Part shown: piece after piece, positions 31,618 through 40,915 of the stretch
How the letters are laid out: each line of letters begins with the position of its first letter
Numbering within the stretch: the stretch's first letter is position 1
Assembly (NCBI GenBank): GCA_030295235.1
Contig: AP026137.1
Span: 1 to 64,000, forward strand
Length of the DNA stretch: 64,000 nucleotides
Source: Fistulifera solaris
Taxonomy: Eukaryota > Bacillariophyta > Bacillariophyceae > Naviculales > Stauroneidaceae
Reading direction: 5' to 3'
Translations under genes and position numbers: made by a program
Notes under the pieces: model-generated
Databases searched by the model: none
The model's input: the letters and a program-made list of their open reading frames with translations, nothing else
What the model was told of the DNA's origin: nothing

Positions 31618-33303
31618 CTATGATATTCTCTTATTGGACTCAGGTTCGTCATTACTCGCCTTGCGTTTCATAGGATCTGTCTGATTCGATTCTTCGGTAC
31701 ATGGTTCAGACGCTTTCGTTTCCTCTCTCTTTTCTGTTTCAATGAGAAGCGATTCTATATCCAAGTCATGAAGAAACTCAAACAAGATGTCTGCATGATT
31801 CGACACGATGAGTGCCGTGTGCTGAAAACTCCCTAATACACTTTCCGTCAACGCCGTAGCAACCAGGCATGGTCGCAATGGCGCTGAGTCCTTCATCAGT
31901 AGTGACGATCCAACGTAAATGCGATTCAGCGCATAGAGCTTGTCAATCGAAGAACCGTTGGTGATCCTTTGTCCTGCCACGTCAATAATCTCAATATTGC
32001 GGTTGCGCGTTAGTAGTTGCTCCAACCACCGGTAATGTTCCGCCTCTTCATCTTCGGAACAACCCTCCGGTGGATACTCCCTCACGCAAACGGTACGTAA
32101 TGCTTTATGATCTTCCATAATGTCGAAAAGATACCCTAGATGAGGGGCCCAATCCAATCGCCAATGAGTACGGCCTAAGTTCAGATAGGTTAGCTTTGGA
32201 TTGCCGACGATGACACATAGTAACGCCTCGGCAACATTTGCTACGTCCTCACAAGTGTAAGCTTCCATGCTTTCATCCGGCAAATAGAAAAAGTCGACAG
32301 AAAAATCCAGTCTCTCGAAATGACCTAGTTCCGCAATTCGTTCGAAGAACGCAATCAACAGTCCATCCCATTTATCGACTCGGTCGAGGAAAAGTTTGAT
32401 GCGGAGATCTTTCGCGGCAATGTTCAGCGAAGCAAAGTCTTTCGGCTCATAGTAACCCGCAACAAATTCAAAGTCAAGGGCATTAACTTCGCAGGAAAGC
32501 ATCGGAAAATTGAATTTCTCCTCGAGTCTTGTGGACGACAGCTTGTCGAATATGCTCAGTTTGAGAAGACGCTCCAAATTCGAAGCACTAAAAGGCATCA
32601 CAATTCCGCGAAAGTATTCGTAGGCAAAATCAAAGGAGAGCGAACCGAAGGATGATTGTCGTTGTTCCAGTGCGTTCACAAATGCTGTGCCTTTATCGTA
32701 AAAGCGAAAACCTGGATTGGAGCGATCGCCCCAAACCGTTGTTTGACCAAATGATGTGGTGAACTTGAGGTTCAAAGGTTGAGGCCGTGACGCGAGACCG
32801 ACGGATGGATGTTCGCACAAGCAACCACTTTGCAGGTTGAGGCAACGTGTCGGATTTGAGTCGACTACCTGCACTAGCTGATCGGTGTGGAGGTCGGTGG
32901 CGTCGTATTTGCTTGCCTTGCCGTACAATCCGACTCGAAGCTCGGCGTTCACGCCTGGAGGATGCTGGAGAGACCAAAAGAACGTGGCTGTATCGCGCAG
33001 ATTTTCATACTTTCTCCTGTAAATTGCACATTGGAGTGTATAGGAACCGACGTTCTCCAGCGTGAAGCAAATATTGGGAGCATAATACTTGTCAAAAGCA
33101 CAAGTACTGACACAAATCAGTGTTTCATTCTCACGCCAAATCGAAATTGTGTCATATTTTCGCCAGTCGATTTCATCCAGACGTTTCGGTTCTCGTCGGA
33201 AGCGATACAAAGGTAAATGTTCGTCAAACAGCGTCAACGTGAAAGAGATTTTGTGTACAGATCGCTCCAGTATATAGTCCTCATTGTTGTTGTGTTGCTC
33301 CAT
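31618..33303 (-). CDS. Family copy 15, intact (561-576 residues)
   Basis: One open frame with all modules. I use the Met at 33303 (MEQHNNNEDY); an in-frame Met 15 codons upstream at 33348 is also possible. The start segment is atypical (ILERSVHKISFTLTLF in place of LIPxxELSxRQK). It is followed by LYRFRREPKRLDEIDWRKYD, ISIWRENETLICVS, TATFFWSLQHP, a divergent DLHTDQLVQVVDSNPTR, SRPQPLNLKF, DKGTAFVNALEQRQSSFGSL, NALDFEF, DFASLNIAAKDLRI, ERIAELGHFERLDFSV, NPKLTYLNLG, LEQLLTRNRNIEIID, ITNGSSIDKLYALNRIY, LRPCLVATALTES, FQHTALIVSNHADILFEF and an extended acidic/basic tail with MKRKAS and SNKRIS. It probably encodes a working soluble protein; the function is unknown. Confidence 0.86.
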   Translation of the reverse strand: MEQHNNNEDYILERSVHKISFTLTLFDEHLPLYRFRREPKRLDEIDWRKYDTISIWRENETLICVSTCAFDKYYAPNICFTLENVGSYTLQCAIYRRKYENLRDTATFFWSLQHPPGVNAELRVGLYGKASKYDATDLHTDQLVQVVDSNPTRCLNLQSGCLCEHPSVGLASRPQPLNLKFTTSFGQTTVWGDRSNPGFRFYDKGTAFVNALEQRQSSFGSLSFDFAYEYFRGIVMPFSASNLERLLKLSIFDKLSSTRLEEKFNFPMLSCEVNALDFEFVAGYYEPKDFASLNIAAKDLRIKLFLDRVDKWDGLLIAFFERIAELGHFERLDFSVDFFYLPDESMEAYTCEDVANVAEALLCVIVGNPKLTYLNLGRTHWRLDWAPHLGYLFDIMEDHKALRTVCVREYPPEGCSEDEEAEHYRWLEQLLTRNRNIEIIDVAGQRITNGSSIDKLYALNRIYVGSSLLMKDSAPLRPCLVATALTESVLGSFQHTALIVSNHADILFEFLHDLDIESLLIETEKREETKASEPCTEESNQTDPMKRKASNDEPESNKRIS

Positions 33304-33348
33304 TTCGAGCACAAAGTTCACCGACCGAATTTTGTCGCAAACTAGCAA

Positions 33349-33861
33349 TAAATGACAGAAACGTTGTGGAAGAGAACGAGAAAAGAGATGCAGGGCTTAT
33401 TGTCGAATATATTTCATTCAAAAGAAGCGATTGCTTCGAAACGACGGCAAAAGGAAGCACGCAGTCGATGGGCTGCCTCGCTTTCTCTTGTCACAGTCAG
33501 TCTCTTTGAACCCCTCGCGAGGAGCCAAGAATGTGACGCGAATTAATCGAAGCGAAATAGAAGAGCAAAGCGTCGCATACAAGTAAAAATCGATAACCAT
33601 TACAACAACATACGTTACACGCAGAAATTTGATGAATGACGAGCACCGCGCATTAGGTCTACTTGCATTTATTTGACAGACAAAAAGTCTGTCTGGCAAT
33701 TACCGTCTGTCCAGCTTTGCGAAGTAATTGGTACACAGAAATTCTGTCATCTGACAGATAATCTGACGCAAGTAAAACGGATGATTCTTCATTGACAAAA
33801 GATAAAAGCAGACACAAACTATTGCTGAACGAAACTTCACCAAGCAATTAGATGAAGAGAT
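33349..33861. other. Spacer between copies 15 and 16
   Basis: About 510 bp. It has short local inverted repeats around GACAGACaaaaaGTCTGTC (33675-33693) and CTGTCATCTGACAG (33744-33757). No gene is recognised. The part next to copy 16 (33815-33860) is similar to sequence just downstream of copies 17 and 18. Confidence 0.4.
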
Positions 33862-34185
33862 TTACGTTGATGCTTTCTTTGCCGCATGCGACGGCTGAAG
33901 CTCGGACTTGCGTTTTGAGCCAATTTCGCCGTCATCAAGCGTCGGCAATGTGGCTGCATCCATTACTGCAGAACTAGTGCCTGCAACTTGCTCGAAATCA
34001 GCATTTTGGATAAGCTCACATAAAGTATTAACATGATATGACAGCAGAAGACCGGTCAAATGTACCTGCTAAGTTGTTTGAAGCACTCCCGGTGAACGCT
34101 GACGGAACAAAAAACGGTCGCAGCAGCGAAGTCTTCTCTTTCACGAGTGCCCTCGATCCATGATACAGGCGATGCATCGTTTCAG
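33862..34185 (-). pseudogene. Family copy 16, C-terminal fragment cut off by a minisatellite
   Basis: The fragment covers MHRLYHGSRALVKE, LLRPFFVPSAF, LLLSYHVNTLCELIQNADFE and the basic tail (SKRKSELQPSHAAKKAST). One frame change separates the two halves. Upstream of MHRLYHGSR the gene stops abruptly and the minisatellite starts at about 34180, so the rest has been lost or replaced. Its tail and 3' flank match copies 17 and 18 closely. Confidence 0.75.
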
Positions 34186-35180
34186 GAATTCTGGAATCGG
34201 TGTTTAGGTTCAACAAAACATTTTTTAATTCCAGAAATTCTGGAATAGGTATTTCGGTCACACAAAACTTCTTCGATGGGTCCAGAAATTCTGGTTTAGG
34301 TGCAAAGCTTTTGTGCACATTCCAGGAATTCTGGGATCGGTGTTTGGGTTTTGAAGTAACATTTTTTCTGATTCCAGAAAGTCTGGAATCGGAATTTCGG
34401 TCACACAGAAAATCTGTGTTAGGCCCTTATATTCTTGACTCGGTGTATTGGGTCATACTTGCTCGGCGAGACTTCCAGAATTTAGGGATTAATAAGGTGA
34501 TCTGGGTGGCACGGAGATGTTTCGGGATCGGGGGCTTCCCTCACACAATGATTTTGTGCATTTCCAGAAATTCTGGAATTGCTGTTTTGATTCCTGCAGA
34601 CATTTCAGAGAATTCCAGATATTCTGGAATAAGTGCTTTGTGTCCCACAAAGCTTTTGTGCACGTTCCAGGAAATCTGGGACCGATGTTTGGGTTTTAAA
34701 GTAACATTTTTCCTAATTCCAGAAATTCTGGAATTGGTATTTCGGTCACACAGAAATTCTGCTATAGGTCCAGATATTCTGGACTCGTTGTATTGGGTCG
34801 TACAGAAGCTCGGCGAGACTTCCAGAAATTTAGAATTAGGTGATCGGGATAACACGGTGATTCGATTTGGTGCACGTTTCAGATGTTTCGGGATCAGGGG
34901 TTTCCCTCACACAACGATTTTGTGCATTTTCCAGAAATTCTGGAATCGGTAATTTGGGTCGTGCAGACATTATATGAGAATTTCAGATATTCTGGATTAG
35001 GTGCTTTGTGTCGCAATAAGCTTTTGTGCACGTTCCAGAAAATCTGGGACCGGTGTTTGGGTTTTAAAAATAAGTACTCCGTAACATTTTTCCTGATTCC
35101 AGAAATTCTGGAATCGGTATTTCGGCCACACAGACATTCTGCGATGGGTCCAGATATTCTGGACTCGGTATATTGGGTCG
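34180..35180. repeat. Higher-order minisatellite with CCAGAAATTCTGG cores
   Basis: About 18 subunits of roughly 40 to 60 bp each carry the palindrome TCCAGAAATTCTGGA or a variant (for example at 34231, 34282, 34322, 34564, 34719, 34931 and 35099). The subunits form a higher-order repeat of about 345 to 380 bp seen nearly three times: AAGCTTTTGTGCACrTTCCAG recurs at about 34305, 34650 and 35020, each time followed by GTTTGGGTTTT. The third unit has a 12-bp insertion that creates TACTCCGTA. There is no gene inside. Confidence 0.9.
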
Positions 35181-35242
35181 TACACACACGAACTAGTCTA
35201 CTGCTGAACAAAAATTCACTTTAGCCATTAGAAGAAGTGGAA

Positions 35243-36633
35243 TCACGTTAATGCTTTCTTTGCCTCATGCGATGGTTGCAGCTCTGCCTTGCGTTTCAAA
35301 CAAATCTTGCTCACATCACCAGATGTCGGCGATGAGACTTCTTCCATTACTGCAGCAGTAGGACCTGCAATTTGCTCGAAATCAGCATGATGAATGAGCT
35401 CACATAATGTATCAACGTGATCTGACAGCAGTAGACCGGCCAATTGGAAGTTGTTCGAAGCACTCTGTATTAACGCCGACGCAACAAATAACGGTCGTAG
35501 CACCAAAGAATGCTCTTTCACGAGTGACCTCGATCCATGATACAGGCGATGCATAGCATACAGTCTGTCGACGCTGGTTCCGTTTGACCATATTTTGCCC
35601 GATCGGTCCATTAGAGTCACGTTATGATTCCGAAAAAGCATCCTCTCCAGCGACGTGTAGTCTAACTGATGTGGATATACGAATGGATCATCTCCACATT
35701 GATATTGTGGTGGATAATCCTCAACAATGATTGTACGGAGCTGTTCGTGTACTTCTACTGCCTGAAAAATCTCATTGTAGTACATTCCCCAGTGAAACAA
35801 ATGTTGAATGCCACTCAAGTCCAGGTAAGTTAGCTTCGGATTGCCAGCAATCGCAGTCTTCAAGGCTTGCACCACAGGAACTGGCTCGTCGATATTGACC
35901 TCGTCAACCGACTCGCCCATTGAAATCCTCAGTCTTTTAAAGTGACCCAACGAAGCAACTCGCTTGAACAAAGACGATAGTATTTCGACCCATTTATCAT
36001 TGTATTCGAAGTTTATTGTCAAGTCGAGGTCTCTTGCCGCAATATCAATGCCATCGAAATCGGTCGCTCGTACATCGCATGCATTCAAATCGTACTTTAG
36101 AGCCCTTACTTTCGCAGACAATGGTAGATATTTAAGGTCATCCTCCAGAGACTCCATTATAAGAGTGTCGAATACATTCTCCAACTACAAAAGCCGTTGC
36201 AGATTGCTCCGACTGAACGGCATTGCATTCGGCGCGCAATCGATGTGTAGTGATCCGAAGGAAGACTGTCGTTTCTCAAGCATATCAACAAAAGCAGTGC
36301 CCTTGTCTTGAAAATCAATATCAAACGTTCCCCACGCACATCGCTTCAGGGTTACTTGCAAAGGATGGGGTCTAGAGGCTAGAATTGTTCTACCGTCCAG
36401 GTTCTTGTCTCCAGATGCAGATGTTGTAAACCCAAGTCAAACATGCGAGTGAGCTGCTCGGGTTGTAGCAAGGAAAAGTCGAAGAAAGCGTGCAGCGGCA
36501 TCTTTCGTCGCTCATAGTTGACAGGGACTCGAAACGCCGTTTGAAGCATTGAAAGTAAATCCGGAGGAACGGGCTGCAAATTGGAATCGAAATTCGACTG
36601 TTCGCTCTCGTTTTCTCGCGGGTTCTCATCCAT
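35243..36633 (-). pseudogene. Family copy 17, internal N-terminal deletion
   Basis: The start at 36633 opens MDENPRENESEQ and LQPVPPDLLSMLQTAFRV. It then jumps directly to FFDFSLLQPEQLTRMFDLG, so about 110 codons (REPxHL to YGKTD) are missing compared with copy 18. Frame changes follow near 36390 and 36180. From 36184 down, 313 residues are open: LPLSAKVRALKY, DFDGIDIAARDLDL, KRVASLGHFKRLRISM, NPKLTYLDLSGIQHLF, LERMLFRNHNVTLMD, WSNGTSVDRLYAMHRLYHGS, LRPLFVASALIQSASNNFQ, LLLSDHVDTLCEL and the basic tail LKRKAELQPSHEAKKALT. It is a close relative of copies 16 and 18. Confidence 0.8.
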
Positions 36634-36663
36634 ATTGCAGAGGTAGAATGGTGAGAAAAGCAA

Positions 36664-37026
36664 GAGACCCTAATTAAAATGAAACACTTATTTATTCAGC
36701 TATTAGTCTCGACTAGAGCAAAGCAATAAATTTTCTTGTTTTTATTTATTTGCGCGGCAATTATAATTCCTATGACGACTTGATTTGAATTTCAGTCCCG
36801 GACTACTTCGTGACTATAGATGAAGCTGCGTAAGGTTATACGGAGTAGATCGAGAGTGTAGTGTCGACTGTTAGTGACTCAGTTAGAGTCCGGTCCCGTC
36901 GCCTATTTGTGGTTACGTTGCAAAGCAAAGAAGACCTTCACCAAGTTAAAACCTTTTTTATTGACGAAGTTATAGCAGACTGGACCTACTGCTGGACAAA
37001 AGTGCACTTAGGCAATAGGACATATA
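36664..37026. other. Spacer between copies 17 and 18
   Basis: About 360 bp. It contains a TTTCAGTCCCGG half-dyad at 36790-36801 (about 160 bp upstream of copy 17) and TACGGAGTA at 36839-36847. No gene is recognised. Confidence 0.45.
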
Positions 37027-38709
37027 TCACGTTAATGCTTTCTTTGCCGCGTGCGACGGATGAAGCTCTGACTTGCGTTTCGAGCAAATCTCGCCGTCAT
37101 CAAGCGTCGGCACTGAGGCTACATCCATTACTGTAGACTGAGGGCCGGCAATTTGCTCGAAATCAGCATTATCGACAAGCTCACATAAAATATCCACATT
37201 ATGTGATAGCAGCACACAGGTCAATTGTAAGTTGTTCGAAGCACTCTCCCTTAACGCTGTCGTCACCAATAATGGTCGCAACAACGAAGGTTCCTCTTTC
37301 ACGCGTGACCTTGATCCATGATAGAATCGATGCATCGCATACAGTCTATCGATGCTGGTTCCGTTGGAGCATACTTTGCCCGACTCATTGACCACGGTGA
37401 TGTTTCGATTTCGAAAAAGCAACCGTTCCAGAATGGAGTAATACGCCTGGTAGTCAGGCTCTTCGTCATAGTACGTAGGTGGGTAACTCGAGAGGACTAA
37501 TGTACGCAGTTCATTGTGCACTTCCAAAGACTGAAAAATTTCCGCAAAATGCTCCGGCCAGTCGAACAAAAATTGTATGTCGCTCAAGTCCAGGCACATT
37601 AGCTTCGGATTGGAGCCAACAGCACGTTTCAAAGCCTGAACTATTGGTATGGTTTGTTCAAAGCAAATGCTATCCACAGAGTGACCGACGGAAAGACGCA
37701 GTTTCTCAAAATGGCCCAACGAAGCCACTCGATTAAAGAACGAAGTCAAAACCTCTACCCAGTTATAATTGCATTGAAAATCAAATCTCAAGTCGAGGTC
37801 TCGCGCCGCAATATCAATGCTATCTAAATCCGCCCCCTAATCCCGTAACCATCCAAGTCGTATTTTAGAACACGTACTTTCGCAGACAACGGCAGAAGTA
37901 CGAGGTCCTCCTCGACTGAATTTAGTGTCAGCTTCTCAAAGACATTCTCCAACTGCAGCAGCTGTTGTAGATCGTCGCGACTGAACGGCATCATATCCGG
38001 CGCACAATTAATACGCAGAGACCCAAAGCGAGAATCTCTCTGTTTTAATGCGTCGACAAAAGCAGTACCCTTGTCTAGGAAATCGAAATCAGAGCGCGAG
38101 ATATCCCAGCTCTTCAGTGATAACTGCAAAGGATACGGTCTCGATGCGAGCAGAGCGGATTGTTCTGCAGCCCATTTCCTGTCTGAAGGTGCAGATGCCG
38201 CATCGGGTTCGAATCGAGAATGCGAGCCAGTTGCTCGGGTTGTAGAATCGAATAGTCAAAGACGCAGTGTGGTTGCATTTCTCGTCCAGCGTGGTTGATA
38301 AAAGTGATCCACCTTCTGGATGCTGGAGCGACCAGAACCATGCCGCTGTTTCTGCCATGGCAGCATCATCGAAATTTCCGTAAATTTCACAAAGCAATGA
38401 ATGCTTTCCGACTTTCTCCAGCGTAAAGGAAAGCTTTTTTCGATTCGTAAACGATTCATCATCGCCGATCGAAATGAGTGTGCCATTTTCCCGCCATATC
38501 GCCATTTTGGGATACTTTTCCCAGTCAATTGCATCGAGACGAGTCGGTTCTCTCACAAACTGAAAAATGGGCGTAAATTGTCCGAATACGTCGAGTCGAA
38601 ACGCCATTTGCAGCGTCGAAAGATTGTCAAGAGGAACGAGTTGTAAAATGGGGTCGTTTTTGTGTGATTCTGGCTGCATTTCGACGTTGCCTTGCAACTT
38701 ATCCTCCAT
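37027..38709 (-). pseudogene. Family copy 18, three frame breaks
   Basis: The start at 38709 opens PILQLVPLDNLSTLQMAFR, FVREPTRLDAIDWEKY, IWRENGTLISIG and AMAETAAWFWSLQHPEG. A frame change near 38300 is followed by FDYSILQPEQLARILDSNP. Another near 38130 leads to a 101-residue stretch with DKGTAFVDALKQRDSRFGSL and LLPLSAKVRVLKY. A third near 37830 leads to the last 254 residues: NRVASLGHFEKLRLSV, NPKLMCLDLS, LERLLFRNRNITVVN, CSNGTSIDRLYAMHRFYHGS, LRPLLVTTAL, LLSHNVDILCELVDNADFE and the SKRKSELHPSHAAKKALT tail. The blocks are well preserved, so the breaks are either recent or base errors. Confidence 0.8.
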
Positions 38710-39006
38710 CGTGCAAAGATTTCTTGAAAATAAAAGAAAAGATGTATTTATAAGTAGTTGACTCGGGAAGTAAGAATGAAATGATTATGTGCCTTATTTT
38801 GCCTTTTGTCATTCACCGCCGTCATTTTTTTGCGCGTCGCAACACTCGCAATCGGAAAAGACTATGCAGTTGAAAGTAGGCGCACTCGAGACCAAATGGA
38901 TTTCAGTCCCGGTAATAGGTCCATTGAACTAGGTAGAGGAAAAGCACTACGTAGAGTTGGAGCAGAATATACGAAATTCATTATAACTAGAACAAAACTT
39001 CTATTT
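38710..39006. other. Spacer between copies 18 and 19
   Basis: About 300 bp with a TTTCAGTCCCGG half-dyad at 38901-38912, about 190 bp upstream of copy 18. The half-site text is identical to that upstream of copy 17. No gene is recognised. Confidence 0.45.
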
Positions 39007-40547
39007 TCATAAATTAATATGCTTTGTAACCTCCAAAGACTCATCTACATAATGTAGAAGCTCGTACAGCATGTCGGTATGATGGGATAACAGCAAAGCC
39101 GTGTATTGAAAGTTCGTCGAGGCGCCTTCTGTCAGAGCGGCTGCTACCAATAAGGACCGTAGCATTCTTAACACTCTTATCAAGCTTATTGATCCGCGAT
39201 AAATAGAATTCAATGCGTAAAGCTTCTCGATACTGGAGCCGTTCGAGGGCTTGCGATTTTTGCGATCCAATACAGTGATACAGCGATTGCGCAATAGCAG
39301 TCGCTCCAGCCAGAGATAGTGAGGGTCTTCTTTTTCGGATAGCGATCAATGAAGAACTGACGAAGACTTTTGTGTTTTTCCATAGCTTCGAATACATTCT
39401 GTAAGTAGGGATACCAATCGTAGGGGAAAGGAGTTCCTCTCAGGTCGAGACAGGATAGGTTTGGATTCGCTTCAATAGCACGAACCAGTGCTTCCGCCAT
39501 TAATGCCGTCTTTGCCGAACCTGCTGTTTCCAATATATCCCATCGCCGATGTAATCCCCTCTGCAATATCGACAAACCTAATTTCTCAAAATGACCCAAC
39601 TCGGCGAATCGCTTCAACAACGCCGTGGCAGTTGTAGTCCAGTCAGTTCCTTGATTGAACAAAATTCTCAAATGAAGGCGTTTTGGTGCAATGGAGAGAC
39701 CATCAAAGTACTCTGGCCGAAAACAGGCTTCGTCCATGCCATAGTCAAGCTCTTCTACTTTGGCCGAGAAAGGAAGAAAGACACTTTCCTCGTCAAGTGC
39801 ACATAGAGTGAGCTTTTCGATTTTGTTCTCGAGCTGCAGAAGTCGTTGCAGCGTATCTCGGTGAAAAGGACTTCCGTCGCTTTGGCATTGAATGTTTAGA
39901 TCACCAAAGGACGATGAACGCATTTCGAGTGCCTTAACGAATGCCGCTCCTTCATCTTCGAATCGAAACCCGTCGCAGGTCCTTGCCAGCAAATGTAAGT
40001 TAAGAGGATACGGTCGTGTAGCAAGGATAACGGATTGTTCAGAAGTCCAAGTTCTTGTTTGAATCTTCAGACGCCTAGTCGGATTCGAATCGAGGATACG
40101 AGCCAACTGTTCACCCTTGAAGGCAGACGCAACACAGTTGCAATCCTCGTTGCAGCTTATGCGAAGCACTGTAGCTTCAGTCTGCGGGAGCGACCAAAGG
40201 AAGGTCGCCGTCTCAGCAATCGCTGATGGCCTCTCCCCATAAATGGCACCTTTCAAAATCAACTGGCTACTTTGCTGACAAGTGATCGAAAAGCCAGCAC
40301 GTTGCGAACAGTACATTTTGCGATTGCTCACGTAAATAAAGGTCTCGTTCGCTTGCCAAATAGCGATGTTATCATATTGTCGCCAGTCGACCTCCTCAAA
40401 ATGCTTTGGCTCTCGCAACATACGACAAAGATGCATGTCATTTCCGAAGAAGAATACCTTTCGTAGTTCCTTTTGCCTCTCAGAAAGCTCCTCTTCCCGT
40501 ATGAGTTCAAAGATCGATGTATGGCTCTTTTCGTGTGACATCGGCAC
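39007..40547 (-). CDS. Family copy 19, one frame break in an A run
   Basis: The first ~400 residues are open from the Met at 40547: SIFELIREEELSERQKELRK, REPKHFEEVDWRQYD, IAIWQANETFIYVS, YGERPSAIAETATFLWSL, FKGEQLARILDSNPTRR, ATRPYPLNL, DEGAAFVKALEMRSSSFGDL, FLPFSAKVEELDY, KRFAELGHFEKLGLSI, NPNLSCLDLRGTPFPY and IDRYPKK. At CCGAAAAAGAAG near 39345 the A run is five; three would keep the family frame (YPKEDPHYLWLE). After it the C-terminus is open: LLRNRCITVLD, SNGSSIEKLYALNSIYRGS, LRSLLVAAALTEGASTNFQY, LLLSHHTDMLYELL. There is no KRK tail. It is a close relative of copy 20. Confidence 0.82.
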
Positions 40548-40915
40548 GTTTCAATTGCATCAGTTTGTTCCTTTGTGTTGCCTTGCAACGAAAAAAGCAG
40601 ACCCGTGTGTGAAAAAAAGCGATCGGAAATCGGAACGCAGAAAGATGTTGTGGCGATACGGCTGTGAGTACCGTAACGGTTTTTATTAAACCGTTTTGAA
40701 TAGTGATGCGACAGCAAAAATGAGGCATCATCCGTGTCTCGTCCGGAGAGACGATGTTTTACTGTACCTGGTAGTGTTTCAATAACTGGTAGCCGAGGAA
40801 TCGACTAACAATACGGAGATTGATGGTATTCTTTGTAAAGTGAAACCTTTCATGATCCAGAACAAAGCAGGAATAAGATGGACCGCTGTCTATTGTCCTG
40901 AACCTCACACACTTA
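40548..40915. other. Spacer between copies 19 and 20
   Basis: About 370 bp. TACCTGGTA lies at 40765-40773, about 220 bp upstream of copy 19. No gene is recognised. Confidence 0.45.

Noticed and set aside
34200-34952. 250-residue + strand open frame across the higher-order minisatellite
   Set aside because: It is repeat-derived; the opposite strand is open as well, and the translation merely repeats the unit.
34180-35180. CCAGAAATTCTGG cores as heat-shock elements
   Set aside because: The GAA and TTC arms are one base apart (GAA-n-TTC), not the two-base spacing of GAAnnTTC heat-shock units.
38195-38225. GGTTCGAATC as a tRNA T-arm
   Set aside because: It is the antisense of the conserved Asp-Ser-Asn-Pro codons in copy 18; no cloverleaf can be drawn around it.
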